Source: Pseudoclavibacter sp. 13-3
GTDB taxonomy: Bacteria > Actinomycetota > Actinomycetes > Actinomycetales > Microbacteriaceae
DNA length: 64,000 bases
Assembly (NCBI RefSeq): GCF_021168475.1
Contig: NZ_JAJOZT010000002.1
Span: forward strand, 124,001 to 188,000
Reading direction: 5' to 3'
The translations under genes and the position numbers were made by a program. Positions 1 to 10,332 of this stretch are shown one piece after another. Within the stretch, counting starts at the first letter, position 1. Each line of letters starts with the position of its first letter. The notes under the pieces were generated by a model. It was not told the origin of the DNA and made no database searches. It saw only the letters and a list, made by a program, of their open reading frames with translations.

Positions 1-1395
1 GCGCAGCTCCCGAGTAATCTCGACGTGATCTTGGCCGCGAACAAGAAGTCTGCTGCTGCGAATGAGAAGAAGTGGCCTGCGGCGGGCAAATACTCGATTG
101 ACGGAGTGCGGTCAGTTAGTGGTAGTCAGACGTACCTGAGTAACTGGATAGCCAAGCGTGTCGCGTATCTGGACGGAGTCTATGGGCTGCCCGACGGTGT
201 TCCTGTCGAAGACAGCACACAGCTTACTTACTCGACCCATGTGCAGAATGTCGGCTGGCAGTTCCCGGCGACCAATGGCATGCAGTCTGGAAGCACAGGT
301 CGGTCTTTGCGGCTAGAAGCCGTGAAGTTTCAGACGGCCGGATCCCCACTCGCCGGTTCTGTGGTAGGAAATGCACACGTACAGAACCAGGGTTGGACTG
401 GGTGGCAGGATGGTGGCCAACCGGTCGGGAGTGTCGGAAAGAGCCTGAGGGTGGAAGCCTTACAGCTGAAAGTCACCGGAGAGTTAGCGGACAAGTACGA
501 TCTGTACTACCGTGTGCACGTTCAGGATGTCGGCTGGATGGGATGGTCCAAGAACGGACAAGTCTCGGGCACCACCGGTCAGTCACTGCGAATCGAGTCA
601 CTTGAGGTGACACTCGTGCGCAAAGAAACTGAAGTGCAACCACGAGGTGCGTCCGCTGTTCTTGACCGAGGAATTCGACTTCTCAGTTCGACAGATGAGA
701 TCACGACTCGCGATGCAGGGGCCAGCGGAACAATACGTGTGCGAGGTTGGGCATTTGACGTCAGCGACCCGTCGCGCCCGATTAATACCGATGTCTATGT
801 GAAGCGGTTGGAGGACGGAAGCCGCGCAGGCTATCGGTTCACCGCAGACAAGGACCGCAGCGATGTGGGGAAGGCTTTCAAGACGAGCTACTCCCCTGGA
901 GACACGCATGGTTTCGATGAGACCATCGCCGTGAGTCGGCCAGGCACCTACGAGATCTGTGTTTATGCAGCGGTGAACGGCGACGCGCACTCTGACGCAA
1001 GATGCACGACGACAAATGCCTTGGCGTCGGTGACTGCACGCGGAGTAGTCGATGAGGTGAAGGCGGCCGCTACAGATGACGGAGCCGGTATTCAGATTCG
1101 CGGCTGGGCATTCGACCCTGCATTGCCATCACAGTCCATTCCGGTGCATGTCTACGTCAGAGATCCAGCGGGGAAGACGACCGGCTACTCGACGATTCAA
1201 TCAGTAGCGATTGTGGCAGATCAACAGCGCCAAGACGTAAACACATACTTCGGCATAGCCGGAAACCATGGGTTGGATCTGACGATCCCCGTCACTCAGC
1301 ACGGGACGTACAGTGTGCAGGTCTTCGCGATAGGTATGTCATGGAGAGGGGCTGGCAGCAACCCTCTCATAGGTACAAGCAACGTGACATACTGA
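1..1395 (+). CDS. Secreted/surface repeat protein with ChW repeats, 5' end outside window
   Basis: The reading frame is open from base 1, so the start lies upstream and only the last 464 residues are visible. The first visible part ends in WIAKRVAYLDGVYG, which resembles the end of a CotH-like domain (tentative). Three ChW (clostridial hydrophobic W) repeats follow, each with a core like HVQNVGW and ending GxSLRxE, at roughly 230-340, 370-480 and 510-625. Two modules of about 115 residues follow, marked by RGWAFD and NHGLDLTI. These are homologous to the modules of the convergent gene at 1397-3295. Such repeats usually bind wall polymers or other proteins outside the cell. The gene stops one base before the stop codon of the opposite gene. 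The function of the missing N-terminus is unknown. Confidence 0.75.
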   Translation, partial: AQLPSNLDVILAANKKSAAANEKKWPAAGKYSIDGVRSVSGSQTYLSNWIAKRVAYLDGVYGLPDGVPVEDSTQLTYSTHVQNVGWQFPATNGMQSGSTGRSLRLEAVKFQTAGSPLAGSVVGNAHVQNQGWTGWQDGGQPVGSVGKSLRVEALQLKVTGELADKYDLYYRVHVQDVGWMGWSKNGQVSGTTGQSLRIESLEVTLVRKETEVQPRGASAVLDRGIRLLSSTDEITTRDAGASGTIRVRGWAFDVSDPSRPINTDVYVKRLEDGSRAGYRFTADKDRSDVGKAFKTSYSPGDTHGFDETIAVSRPGTYEICVYAAVNGDAHSDARCTTTNALASVTARGVVDEVKAAATDDGAGIQIRGWAFDPALPSQSIPVHVYVRDPAGKTTGYSTIQSVAIVADQQRQDVNTYFGIAGNHGLDLTIPVTQHGTYSVQVFAIGMSWRGAGSNPLIGTSNVTY

Positions 1396-1396
1396 T

Positions 1397-3295
1397 CTAC
1401 TTCGTTGTGATGTTCTTGCATCCGATTTGGGGGTTGTTGCCCGTGTTGCGCCAGTTGGTGCCGATTGCGTAAGTGCAGACTTTGTAGGTTCCGGTCTGGG
1501 TGATGGGTATCTGGAAGTTGTATCCGTGGTTGCCGGTGATGGTGAATGCTGCGTTGACGTCGGGTCTGGCCTGGTTGGCTATTGTGGGTGTGCCGTTGAT
1601 CGTGGAGTAACCGGCTGTGGTGCCGTCGGGGCGGGTGACGTACACGTGCACTGGGATTGACGTGGCAGAAGTGGCCGGGTCATAAGCCCAGCCCCGAACG
1701 TTCAGGGCATTGTCAGAGGTGAGCGAGAGCTCGTCAAATGATCCTCGCGGGGCCGCCGCCGCACCTGTTGTGACGTTCTTGCATCCGATTTGGGGGTTGT
1801 TGCCCGTGTTGCGCCAGTTGGTGCCGATTGCGTAAGTGCAGACTTTGTAGGTTCCGGTCTGGGTGATGGGTATCTGGAAGTTGTATCCGTGGTTGCCGGT
1901 GATGGTGAATGCTGCGTTGACGTCGGGTCTGGCCTGGTTGGCTATTGAGGGTGTGCCGTTGATCGTGGAGTAACCGGCTGTGGTGCCGTCGGGGCGGGTG
2001 ACGTACACGTGCACTGGGATTGACGTGGCAGAAGTGGCCGGGTCATAAGCCCAGCCCCGAACGTTCAGGAAACCGTTGGTGTTCCCGTTCTCGCCGAGCG
2101 ACAGCTCGTCAAAGGAACCTTGGGGGGAGGCCTGCTCTGTGAGTGCGCGAGTCTGGCAGGTCAGAAGCGTGTTCCGGCTGCTGTTTACGCCATACAGGCA
2201 GATCTGGTACGTGCCGGTCTTGGTGATCGGAATAGCAACGTCGAAACCGTGGCTCCCGGTGATGCTGAAGGCAGCGTTCACATCAGGTCTTGCCCCGTTG
2301 GCGCTGAAAGGAGTGCCACTGCGGCTGCCATCGTCGATGCGGGTGATGTACGCGTGCAGCTGGATACTGCTCGCCGAGGTCGTCGGATCATATGTCCACC
2401 CGCGCACGCGTAGGGAAGCCCCTGCATCGGTGTCCTGGACGCTGAGTTCGTCGACGTTTCCGACGATTGGTGGTCTTTGTGTCGGGCTGCCGAACCAGTC
2501 GCTGTAGTACAGGAAGAAGTTCCGATTGCCGTAAGTCGAGCATCCGTCTCCCGAGCCGTAGCCCGCTGCCAGGGCGGCGGAATTCGGACGATAGGGTGTG
2601 TAGATGTACAGGGCCGCCGTGGCCTGGTTCTGAATGTAGACGGTGGAGCCGCCGCAACTCGCATTGGGACTCCACTGAATGTAGTTGTTGCGACCAGCTT
2701 GGTATGCATAGCTCGAGGGCTTCGCCTGGTAGATCTTGTACTGCTGTGCGGCACCGTAGACTTGGTTGAAGAAGCCGTAGTACTGCGCATCGCAGGCAGC
2801 GGTGTCAGGGCAGCCCATGCCCATCGCCGATCGGTAACGGTACGAACTGGGGTAGACGTTGTTCACCAGCCCCTGTTCCTTCTGCAGCATGACGAGCAGC
2901 ACCTTCTGACTGATGCCGCAGCTTCTGGCGACGCCGTCGATGATTTGTGCTGCTGACTGTGTGAGGCCGCCTTGGTACCCGGAACAGTAAGCGTTGGCAG
3001 ACTTGGTGACGGTTGCAGTGCGGTAATCCTTGAGACAGGTGATGTCTGCGGGGTTGCTGTCCCACTCGGGGTGGCAGGTCGGAACGCGCTCATTCAGGAA
3101 TGACTGCACCTGATCAGCCGTCAGTGCATTGCTGTCATAGAAATTGGCATCGGAGATGATATTGCCTGCGTCGTAGTCTTGTGCGTTCGCCGCCAACGCG
3201 GTGTCCGACGGAACTCCGCCGATCATCTGAACGGCAGCAACGGCCAGGCTCAGCGAGGATATGAATGCGATCATAAACCTTCGTGTGTTGCTCAT
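1397..3295 (-). CDS. Secreted haemagglutinin-like protein with three C-terminal repeat modules
   Basis: A 632-residue protein with a Sec signal peptide (RRFMIAFISSLSLAVAAV, mature part after about residue 35). Residues 40-270 form a conserved Cys-rich actinobacterial extracellular domain, recognisable by LLVMLQKEQGLV, SAMGMGCPDTAAC and FFLYYSDWFGSP, often annotated as haemagglutinin; the EQGLV segment recalls lytic transglycosylase-like folds, but I cannot claim activity. Three modules follow, each with RVRGWxYDPxTSAxSI and GxHGxxxxIPIT. The last two are almost identical at DNA level. Its ATG overlaps the stop of the upstream gene (TCAT on the plus strand, 3292-3295), so the two are translationally coupled. 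Likely role: cell-surface adhesion or wall interaction. Confidence 0.8.
   Translation of the reverse strand: MSNTRRFMIAFISSLSLAVAAVQMIGGVPSDTALAANAQDYDAGNIISDANFYDSNALTADQVQSFLNERVPTCHPEWDSNPADITCLKDYRTATVTKSANAYCSGYQGGLTQSAAQIIDGVARSCGISQKVLLVMLQKEQGLVNNVYPSSYRYRSAMGMGCPDTAACDAQYYGFFNQVYGAAQQYKIYQAKPSSYAYQAGRNNYIQWSPNASCGGSTVYIQNQATAALYIYTPYRPNSAALAAGYGSGDGCSTYGNRNFFLYYSDWFGSPTQRPPIVGNVDELSVQDTDAGASLRVRGWTYDPTTSASSIQLHAYITRIDDGSRSGTPFSANGARPDVNAAFSITGSHGFDVAIPITKTGTYQICLYGVNSSRNTLLTCQTRALTEQASPQGSFDELSLGENGNTNGFLNVRGWAYDPATSATSIPVHVYVTRPDGTTAGYSTINGTPSIANQARPDVNAAFTITGNHGYNFQIPITQTGTYKVCTYAIGTNWRNTGNNPQIGCKNVTTGAAAAPRGSFDELSLTSDNALNVRGWAYDPATSATSIPVHVYVTRPDGTTAGYSTINGTPTIANQARPDVNAAFTITGNHGYNFQIPITQTGTYKVCTYAIGTNWRNTGNNPQIGCKNITTK
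1412..1706 (-). repeat. 295-bp direct repeat, copy 1 (encodes last C-terminal module)
   Basis: Bases 1412-1706 and 1775-2069 match over 295 bp with one mismatch that I can see (gattgtggg versus gattgaggg, a Thr/Ser change). The offset is 363 bp, or 121 codons, so the duplication keeps frame and copies one extracellular module. Confidence 0.9.
1775..2069 (-). repeat. 295-bp direct repeat, copy 2
   Basis: This is the partner of 1412-1706, in the same orientation and inside the same gene. Near identity points to a recent duplication or to ongoing gene conversion; recombination between copies would change the module number without breaking frame. Confidence 0.9.
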
Positions 3296-3888
3296 TCCAC
3301 CTCAATCGTCTGGGGCTCAGAAGTGCCGGAATACTCTGGAGAGGAGTAAGTGATCGTTATCTTCCAAGTGCCCGAGTGCAAGCTGTTGGGGGGAATGGCG
3401 AGGCCTTCAGCGCATGCAGTGGTACTTGCCGCCGGGTTGCCGGGCCCTGTAGCCGACAACGATGAGGAGCCGTCAGAAGCTGTGAGGGTACATGTTCCGG
3501 AGCTCTCGACTACGCCGGTAATGAAACCTGAGGCCTCCAGCTGGTCGTTGGACATGCCCCAAGACGTGAGCGTGACGGCCGCGATACGTCGGCCGTCATC
3601 GCCCTGTTGAGAAGGAGCAGGGACGGGGGAGTCGCGTGGTCCGTCGTCTCCACGCGTGCCATCGTCGCTGGAGGGAGAAGTCGAGGGTGACGCGGAAGAG
3701 GCTGTGGCCTCGGCAGTGGGAGGCTCGGAAGCTGATGCTGTTGCTCTGACAGCGGGAGTCCCAGAGGTGGAGACGCTCGGATCTTCCTGCCCTTGCGCGA
3801 TGATAAACACGGCGAAGGCGACGAGAAGCAGAACAACCCCGATCAGCAAGACGAGAAGCGAACGCTTCTTTCGGGACGTGAGAGCCAT
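3292..3888 (-). CDS. Single-pass membrane protein with Ser/Thr-rich stalk and C-terminal extracellular domain
   Basis: The N-terminus is basic (MALTSRKKRS) and followed by one hydrophobic segment (LLVLLIGVVLLLVAFAVFII). A Pro/Ser/Thr/Ala-rich linker and an extracellular domain of about 90 residues containing two Cys follow. I do not recognise the family. I prefer the ATG at 3888 over the longer start at 3921 because a TAATCT -10 box lies 7 nt before it, typical of a leaderless actinobacterial transcript. The stop overlaps the start of the secreted repeat protein by 4 bp, so the two are probably co-expressed; it could be an accessory or anchoring partner. Confidence 0.7.
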   Translation of the reverse strand: MALTSRKKRSLLVLLIGVVLLLVAFAVFIIAQGQEDPSVSTSGTPAVRATASASEPPTAEATASSASPSTSPSSDDGTRGDDGPRDSPVPAPSQQGDDGRRIAAVTLTSWGMSNDQLEASGFITGVVESSGTCTLTASDGSSSLSATGPGNPAASTTACAEGLAIPPNSLHSGTWKITITYSSPEYSGTSEPQTIEVE

Positions 3889-3981
3889 GAAAGCCAGATT
3901 ACCCGCTTGACCGCCCGGCATGCACAGCCACCGGTACTCAGAACTGTCAGCCCGGAGTACGCCCGACCAGTTCTGCTCGCG

Positions 3982-4734
3982 TTATGCTCGTAGCTTGGCG
4001 ACCGCACCATTCACGTCACCATCGAATCTCACTCTGCCGTGCTCAAGCACAAAGCCGCGCGCACAGATCTTCTTGACCGACTCCAAGTCGTGGCTCACCA
4101 CGACGAGCGTCTTGCCCTGCTCTTTCAACTCTTCAAACTTGCCGAAGCACTTCTTCTGGAAGGGCTCGTCACCGACGGAAAGGACCTCGTCGACCAGCAG
4201 CGTATCCATCTCAGTGTGAATGGCGACGGCAAAGGCCAAGCGAACGAACATGCCCGACGAGTAGTGCTTGACCTCGGTGTCGATGAATCTGCCGATCTCT
4301 GAGAAGGCCACGATGTCGTCGAAGCGGGCTTCGGTCTCTTCGTGTGACATGCCGAGGATGGCCGCATTGAGAAAGACGTTCTCTCGGCCCGAGAGATCCG
4401 GGTGGAAACCTGCGCCGACCTCGATCAGGCCGGCGACTCGACCTCTGGTGAGCACCTGGCCACCGGTGGGCACGAGCACGCCGCTCATGAGCTTCAGCGA
4501 AGTCGACTTGCCCGAGCCGTTCAGGCCGAGCAGGGCGACAGATTCTCCCTGCTCGATGGTGAAGCTGACATCATCGATGGCGAGAAAGTCGTCGCTGATC
4601 TGCTTGCCCTTGAGCCGCGCCATCACGGTCTCTTTCATCGAGTGTGTGTGGCGCAGATGAAACTGCTTGGTGACGTGGTCGAACGCGATAGCGGTACGCG
4701 GCGTTATCGCGCTGAGATCAGAGATCCTGGGCAA
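3982..4734 (-). CDS. ABC exporter ATPase for polysaccharide/teichoic acid (Wzt/TagH-like)
   Basis: A 250-residue ATPase with Walker A GLNGSGKST, the family segment EVGAGFHPDLSGREN, the ABC signature HYSSGM, Walker B TLLVDEVLSVGD and H-loop VVVSHD. These are typical of cytoplasmic subunits that export O-antigen, teichoic acid or similar glycopolymers. It lacks the C-terminal carbohydrate-binding extension of longer Wzt proteins. There is no ATG near the N-terminus; the best start is TTG at 4734, preceded by GGAGAAG at proper spacing and overlapping the permease gene by 17 bp. It pairs with the permease just upstream. Confidence 0.88.
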   Translation of the reverse strand: MPRISDLSAITPRTAIAFDHVTKQFHLRHTHSMKETVMARLKGKQISDDFLAIDDVSFTIEQGESVALLGLNGSGKSTSLKLMSGVLVPTGGQVLTRGRVAGLIEVGAGFHPDLSGRENVFLNAAILGMSHEETEARFDDIVAFSEIGRFIDTEVKHYSSGMFVRLAFAVAIHTEMDTLLVDEVLSVGDEPFQKKCFGKFEELKEQGKTLVVVSHDLESVKKICARGFVLEHGRVRFDGDVNGAVAKLRA

Positions 4735-5590
4735 AGTTCTTCTCCAGTCTGCGGAACACCGCCTGGCCGATGAACAGAAAGACGAGCGAAACCACGAGCC
4801 CGTAGGCCCCGTACACGAGGATGTGGTCGCCGATGAGCGCCATGGTCTCGGGCGACTGATCAGTGGTCGGCGCCCAGAACCCGTAGTGGAACATGCCGAC
4901 GGCACTTGTGATGGGGTTCAGCTGGTAGATGAAGTACAGAGAGTCGGGCAGGGCGTCGCGCACCAGATTGGTGTTGTACAGCACGGGAGACAGCCACGTG
5001 GTGAACATCAAGATCATCTCGACGATGCTCTGCGCGTCGCGGAGGCTCACATTGATGGCCCCGAACAGCAGAGAGAGCCCGAGTGCGAGCACGAAGATGA
5101 TCACGATGCCGAAGAGCAGGGCGACGATCTGTGCCGCTGATGGGTGCCAGCCGACCAACAGGCATACGACGAGAAGCACGACTACTTGAGGCAGAAAGTT
5201 CACCAAGGCGATCAGAGACGATGCCGTGGGAAAGAGCTCCCGGGGCATGTAGATCTTCTTGATCAGTGCGGCGTTGTCGACAATCGAGCGTGTGCCGTTG
5301 CCGAAGGCCTCGTTGAAGTAGTTGATCACCAGCAGGCCCGAGAAGAGATAGATGGCGAAGTTGGGCATGCCCCGGTTCAGTCCGAGAAACTGGCCCATGG
5401 CTACGAAATAGACCAAGAACTGAGCAGCCGGTTTGAGAAACGACCAGAACCAGCCGAGGATCGAGCCTCGGTACCTGATCTGCACATCCTTGCGTACAAG
5501 CAGCGCGAGTAGGTGGCGTCGGCGGAAGACGTCGAAGAGGCCGTGCCCGTGCCCCGGACGGGTCATGCCTGCGAGTGAATCACTGGTCAC
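4718..5590 (-). CDS. ABC-2 type permease for polysaccharide/teichoic acid export (Wzm/TagG-like)
   Basis: A 290-residue polytopic membrane protein with about six membrane segments. The N-terminal region LLVRKDVQIRYRGSILGW is diagnostic of ABC-2 glycopolymer exporters. Membrane segments include LVYFVAMGQFL, VVVLLVVCLLVGW and LVVSLVFLFIGQAVF. The GTG start at 5590 has a TAAGGT box 8 nt upstream (5599-5604, minus strand), fitting leaderless translation. It forms a two-gene exporter with the overlapping ATPase. No glycosyltransferase genes lie in this window, so the exported polymer is unknown. Confidence 0.88.
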   Translation of the reverse strand: MTSDSLAGMTRPGHGHGLFDVFRRRHLLALLVRKDVQIRYRGSILGWFWSFLKPAAQFLVYFVAMGQFLGLNRGMPNFAIYLFSGLLVINYFNEAFGNGTRSIVDNAALIKKIYMPRELFPTASSLIALVNFLPQVVVLLVVCLLVGWHPSAAQIVALLFGIVIIFVLALGLSLLFGAINVSLRDAQSIVEMILMFTTWLSPVLYNTNLVRDALPDSLYFIYQLNPITSAVGMFHYGFWAPTTDQSPETMALIGDHILVYGAYGLVVSLVFLFIGQAVFRRLEKNFAQDL

Positions 5591-5598
5591 GAGATGGC

Positions 5599-5604
5599 AC
5601 CTTA
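5599..5604 (-). promoter_or_regulatory. Candidate leaderless -10 box for the exporter operon
   Basis: TAAGGT on the minus strand ends 8 nt before the GTG at 5590. No good -35 element is visible at 16-18 bp. The short distance suggests that the transcript begins at or next to the start codon. Confidence 0.4.
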
Positions 5605-5727
5605 CTGCATTGTCGAGATCGAGAATTGATCAAGCGACTCTGGTCGCCGCAAAGGCCCAGTCTAGATGATGACGCTTGCGGGCTACGTGTCGAACGCCTG
5701 ACACAGTCAAAGCACACAGAGCCCCAG

Positions 5728-5733
5728 TAGACT
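5728..5733 (+). promoter_or_regulatory. Candidate leaderless -10 box for the flippase-like gene
   Basis: TAGACT lies 8 nt before the ATG at 5742, with TCAAAG as a weak -35 candidate 17 bp further upstream. There is no Shine-Dalgarno sequence between box and ATG, consistent with a leaderless mRNA and supporting the 5742 start. Confidence 0.45.
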
Positions 5734-5741
5734 CTTGGCTT

Positions 5742-7022
5742 ATGGCCGAATCAATGCCGGTGGCGGTGCACGGGCTTTCCGCGGAGGCTGCTGCCGTACC
5801 CAGAAGCCGCTACCTGCTCAGCTCGTTGACCGGGGCGTTGAGCACAGCACTGGTGCCTCTGGTGCCGTTTCTGGCGTTCGACTCGTCGCAGTCGGGCACC
5901 TTCACCATCATCTACACCTGCTTTCTGGTGACCTGGTCGGCCGCGCTGTCATGCGCGTGCGATGTGATGCTGCGGGTCAGTACCGTGACGCACCCAGTCG
6001 ATCGACGCGACTTTACTGCAGCCGTCTCGTGGGTCGCCCTGATCGGCGGGCTGCTCGCCTGCATCGTCGCCGCGTTGCTCACTGGGGATGCCGTGATCTG
6101 GGTCTGCGCTGGAGTTGCGGTGTTCGCGGGTGTGTTTCGCGGGGCGATCCGCTACGCCTGGGTGATGCACGGCCGCATCGGGTGGCGGGTTTTCGTCAGC
6201 GACCTTGTGGCAGCGGTCGTGTTCATCACGGTCGTCATCGAGGTGATCTTCGACGCCACGAGAGACGACGCGCTGCAGAAGGTGCTCGCCGGATGGGCCC
6301 TCGCCAACGTCGCCGGTCTGATGGTTTTCTTGCCGATCTCGTTGGGCGGGCCTCGCCGAGCGCTGCGCTGGGGGCGACAGCATCGACGTGTCATCCTGCC
6401 GCTCTTGGGCGATACCGCGCTGTACGACACCGGGGGCAGCCTCGCCCCCATCACGCTGCTGATCTGGCTGCCTCTGTCGCAGTTCGGCATCTACCGGGCC
6501 ACCGGAAGCGTGGGGTCGCCTGTTCAGATTCTGCTCGACCCGATCAGGCCCCGCATATCGCGCCTCAGCTCGAGAACTGTCGTCCGTCTGCCATGGGTGT
6601 TGATGCTCGGCATCTTCGCCGGCGCGCTCGCGGGAGCGGCCTATGTGCTGCTTCATGTCATCGCGGCACTGCAGTTGTTTCCCGCCAGTGTGCTCGGTGA
6701 CGTTGCCGCACACGCGCTGCAAGCGGCGTTCTACGTCTTCGGCAACGCTGTGTCGTATTTTGCGTATCTTGTCGCGCGGGGGCAGTTCTCCGGTCGACGT
6801 CTGCTGGCCGGGCGCCTGACAGAGACCGCCTTGCAATTTCTGCTGCCGATCGCAGGCGTGCTCATCGGTGGCCTCAATGGGGCCCTGACCGGGTTTGCGG
6901 CTGCAGCGGTCACAATGTCGGGGATTTGGCTCGTGCTGCACGCGACGAATGGGGCCAGCGCCACGGCAAGACCGGATGCGCGCTGGGCGCCCACTCAGCA
7001 GGCGGTTTCACGTGAAACATGA
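5742..7022 (+). CDS. Polytopic membrane protein, flippase-like (MATE/MVF superfamily-like)
   Basis: A 426-residue protein with about ten to twelve hydrophobic segments, for example ALSTALVPLVPFLAF, WVALIGGLLACIVAALL and FLLPIAGVLIGGLNGAL. The layout is like polysaccharide flippases and lipid II flippase relatives, though no signature motif confirms a subfamily. It diverges from the glycopolymer exporter, so a role in moving lipid-linked sugars or wall precursors is plausible but inferred. The ATG at 5742 is chosen because of the leaderless TAGACT box. The last five codons (VSRET) contain a ParB-binding parS sequence. Confidence 0.65.
   Translation: MAESMPVAVHGLSAEAAAVPRSRYLLSSLTGALSTALVPLVPFLAFDSSQSGTFTIIYTCFLVTWSAALSCACDVMLRVSTVTHPVDRRDFTAAVSWVALIGGLLACIVAALLTGDAVIWVCAGVAVFAGVFRGAIRYAWVMHGRIGWRVFVSDLVAAVVFITVVIEVIFDATRDDALQKVLAGWALANVAGLMVFLPISLGGPRRALRWGRQHRRVILPLLGDTALYDTGGSLAPITLLIWLPLSQFGIYRATGSVGSPVQILLDPIRPRISRLSSRTVVRLPWVLMLGIFAGALAGAAYVLLHVIAALQLFPASVLGDVAAHALQAAFYVFGNAVSYFAYLVARGQFSGRRLLAGRLTETALQFLLPIAGVLIGGLNGALTGFAAAAVTMSGIWLVLHATNGASATARPDARWAPTQQAVSRET
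7004..7019. promoter_or_regulatory. parS centromere site
   Basis: GGTTTCACGTGAAACA matches the bacterial parS consensus TGTTTCACGTGAAACA at 15 of 16 positions and keeps the full inner palindrome GTTTCACGTGAAAC. ParB loads at such sites and spreads along flanking DNA for chromosome segregation. It lies inside the 3' end of the flippase-like gene, 60 bp before the deaminase gene. Sites of this type cluster near the replication origin, which fits the rpsF cluster at the other end of the window. Confidence 0.88.
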
Positions 7023-7079
7023 CAGACGCGGCAATGAGAACCACAAGGCAGAGAACGCACAGAGACGGAGAACCGAACC

Positions 7080-8093
7080 ATGACATCCACCGAACGCGAA
7101 TTCATCACCGGGCTGCCGAAGGCCGAACTGCACCTGCACATCGAGGGCACGCTCGAACCCGAGCTGAAGCTGCGGCTCGCGCAGCGCAACGGGGTCGACA
7201 TCGGGCAGACGACCGTCGAGCAGGTGCAGGCCAGCTATGAGTTTCACGATCTGACGAGCTTTCTCGCCGTCTACTATCCGGCGATGAACGTGCTGGTCAC
7301 CGAAGACGACTTCTACGACCTGGCCATGGACTACCTGCGCCGCGCCGCCGCCGACGGCGTCGTGCACGCCGAGATCTTCTTCGACCCGCAGGCGCACACC
7401 AGCCGCGGTGTTTCGTTCAAGACCGTCATCGACGGGCTGTGGCGCGCTGTGCAGGATGCCCCCTCGCTCGGCGTCGACGCCGCGCTGATCATGTGCTTCT
7501 TGCGTGACATGTCGGCAGAGTCGGCGATGGAGACGCTCACGGCGTCGGCGCCGTACCGAGACCGCATCGTCGGCGTGGGGCTCGACTCTGACGAGCGCGA
7601 CAACCCGCCCGAGAAGTTCGCCGAGGTGTTCGCCCGCGCTCGCGAGCTGGGCTACCGCCTGACCATGCACTGCGACATCGACCAGGTCGGGTCGATCGAC
7701 CACATTCGCACCGTGCTGCACACCATCGGGGTCGAACGCATCGACCACGGCACGAACATCGTCGAAGACCCCGCCCTGGTCGCCGAAGCGAGAGAGCGCG
7801 GCATCGGCTTCACCTGCTGCCCCGTCTCGAACTCGTTCGTCACCGCAGACATGAAGGGCGACGAGATCGTGCAGCTGCTGCACGACGGCGTCAAGGTGTC
7901 GATCGCCTCTGACGACCCGGCCTATTTCGGCGGCTACGTCGTCGACAACATGCTGGCGCTCGCCGAGAAGAAGCAGCTCACCCGCGATGACCTCGCGCTG
8001 CTGGCGCGCAACTCGCTCGAGATCAGCTGGGTCGATGACGGCAAGCGAGAGGTGCTGCTCGCCCGACTGGATGCGTATCTGAGCGAGCAGTAG
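7080..8093 (+). CDS. Adenine/adenosine deaminase family protein
   Basis: A 337-residue cytoplasmic metal-dependent deaminase of purine salvage. The metal and catalytic motifs are present: KAELHLHIEGTLEPE near the N-terminus, HAEIFFDPQ, MHCDIDQ, IDHGTNI and the C-terminal SDDPAYFGGY. The HIEGTLEPE and SDDPAYFGGY forms resemble adenine deaminases (adenine to hypoxanthine) more than classical adenosine deaminases, so adenine is the likelier substrate; assay is needed to decide. The ATG follows an AGACGGAGAACC ribosome site. The gene is monocistronic and followed by a long spacer. Confidence 0.88.
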   Translation: MTSTEREFITGLPKAELHLHIEGTLEPELKLRLAQRNGVDIGQTTVEQVQASYEFHDLTSFLAVYYPAMNVLVTEDDFYDLAMDYLRRAAADGVVHAEIFFDPQAHTSRGVSFKTVIDGLWRAVQDAPSLGVDAALIMCFLRDMSAESAMETLTASAPYRDRIVGVGLDSDERDNPPEKFAEVFARARELGYRLTMHCDIDQVGSIDHIRTVLHTIGVERIDHGTNIVEDPALVAEARERGIGFTCCPVSNSFVTADMKGDEIVQLLHDGVKVSIASDDPAYFGGYVVDNMLALAEKKQLTRDDLALLARNSLEISWVDDGKREVLLARLDAYLSEQ

Positions 8094-8517
8094 GGCTGGG
8101 GGCGACGTAAGGGCGGGGTTGACACCGCAATCTCCGCGGTTTGCACCATATTTGCGCAGAATCAAGGCATTGCTGCGTGGTTTGTGTTGTGGCTGAGGAG
8201 ATTGTGGTGGGGTGCGCTGCTGAACTGCTGCCGGGCGGGGGCGCTGGCTGCGGCCGGGGGAGCTGGGCTGGGCTGCGGCAAGCTGAGCCGGGCGGTGCAG
8301 CAGTGCGGCGCTGCAAATACCCGGGAGCACATGCAGAACGCCCCGAGGCGCCTGCACAAGCAGAGGCGCCGCGGGGCGTTGACAGCAGCTTTCGACGGCG
8401 ACAGTCAGCGCGTGCAGCTGGGCACTTCAGCGCAGCTGCACGCGCTCTGTGGCAGTGCCGATCAGACAGTGCCGATCAGCCGGCGCCGATCAGTAACTGG
8501 CGATGAGCCGGTGCTGA
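8094..8517. other. Convergent intergenic spacer between deaminase and argG, with hairpin
   Basis: A 424-bp spacer without a convincing gene. It holds a strong two-part hairpin at 8339-8378 and, at about 8455-8525, several degenerate repeats of GCCGATCAG/GATGAGCC just after the argG stop codon. The hexamer TTGACA at 8119 has no matching -10 box at normal spacing. Confidence 0.6.
8339..8378. terminator. Hairpin, probable bidirectional terminator
   Basis: CGCCCCG and GGCGCCT on the left pair with AGGCGCC and CGGGGCG on the right, giving a stem of about 14 bp with a small bulge and a 10-nt loop. It sits between two convergent genes. The T-run after it is poor on both strands, so termination efficiency is uncertain. 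Confidence 0.55.

Positions 8518-10332
<1,815 letters not shown>

Noticed and set aside
8119-8150. Promoter starting with TTGACA after the deaminase gene
   Set aside because: The hexamer is perfect, but no -10 box occurs at 16-19 bp and no gene follows on that strand.
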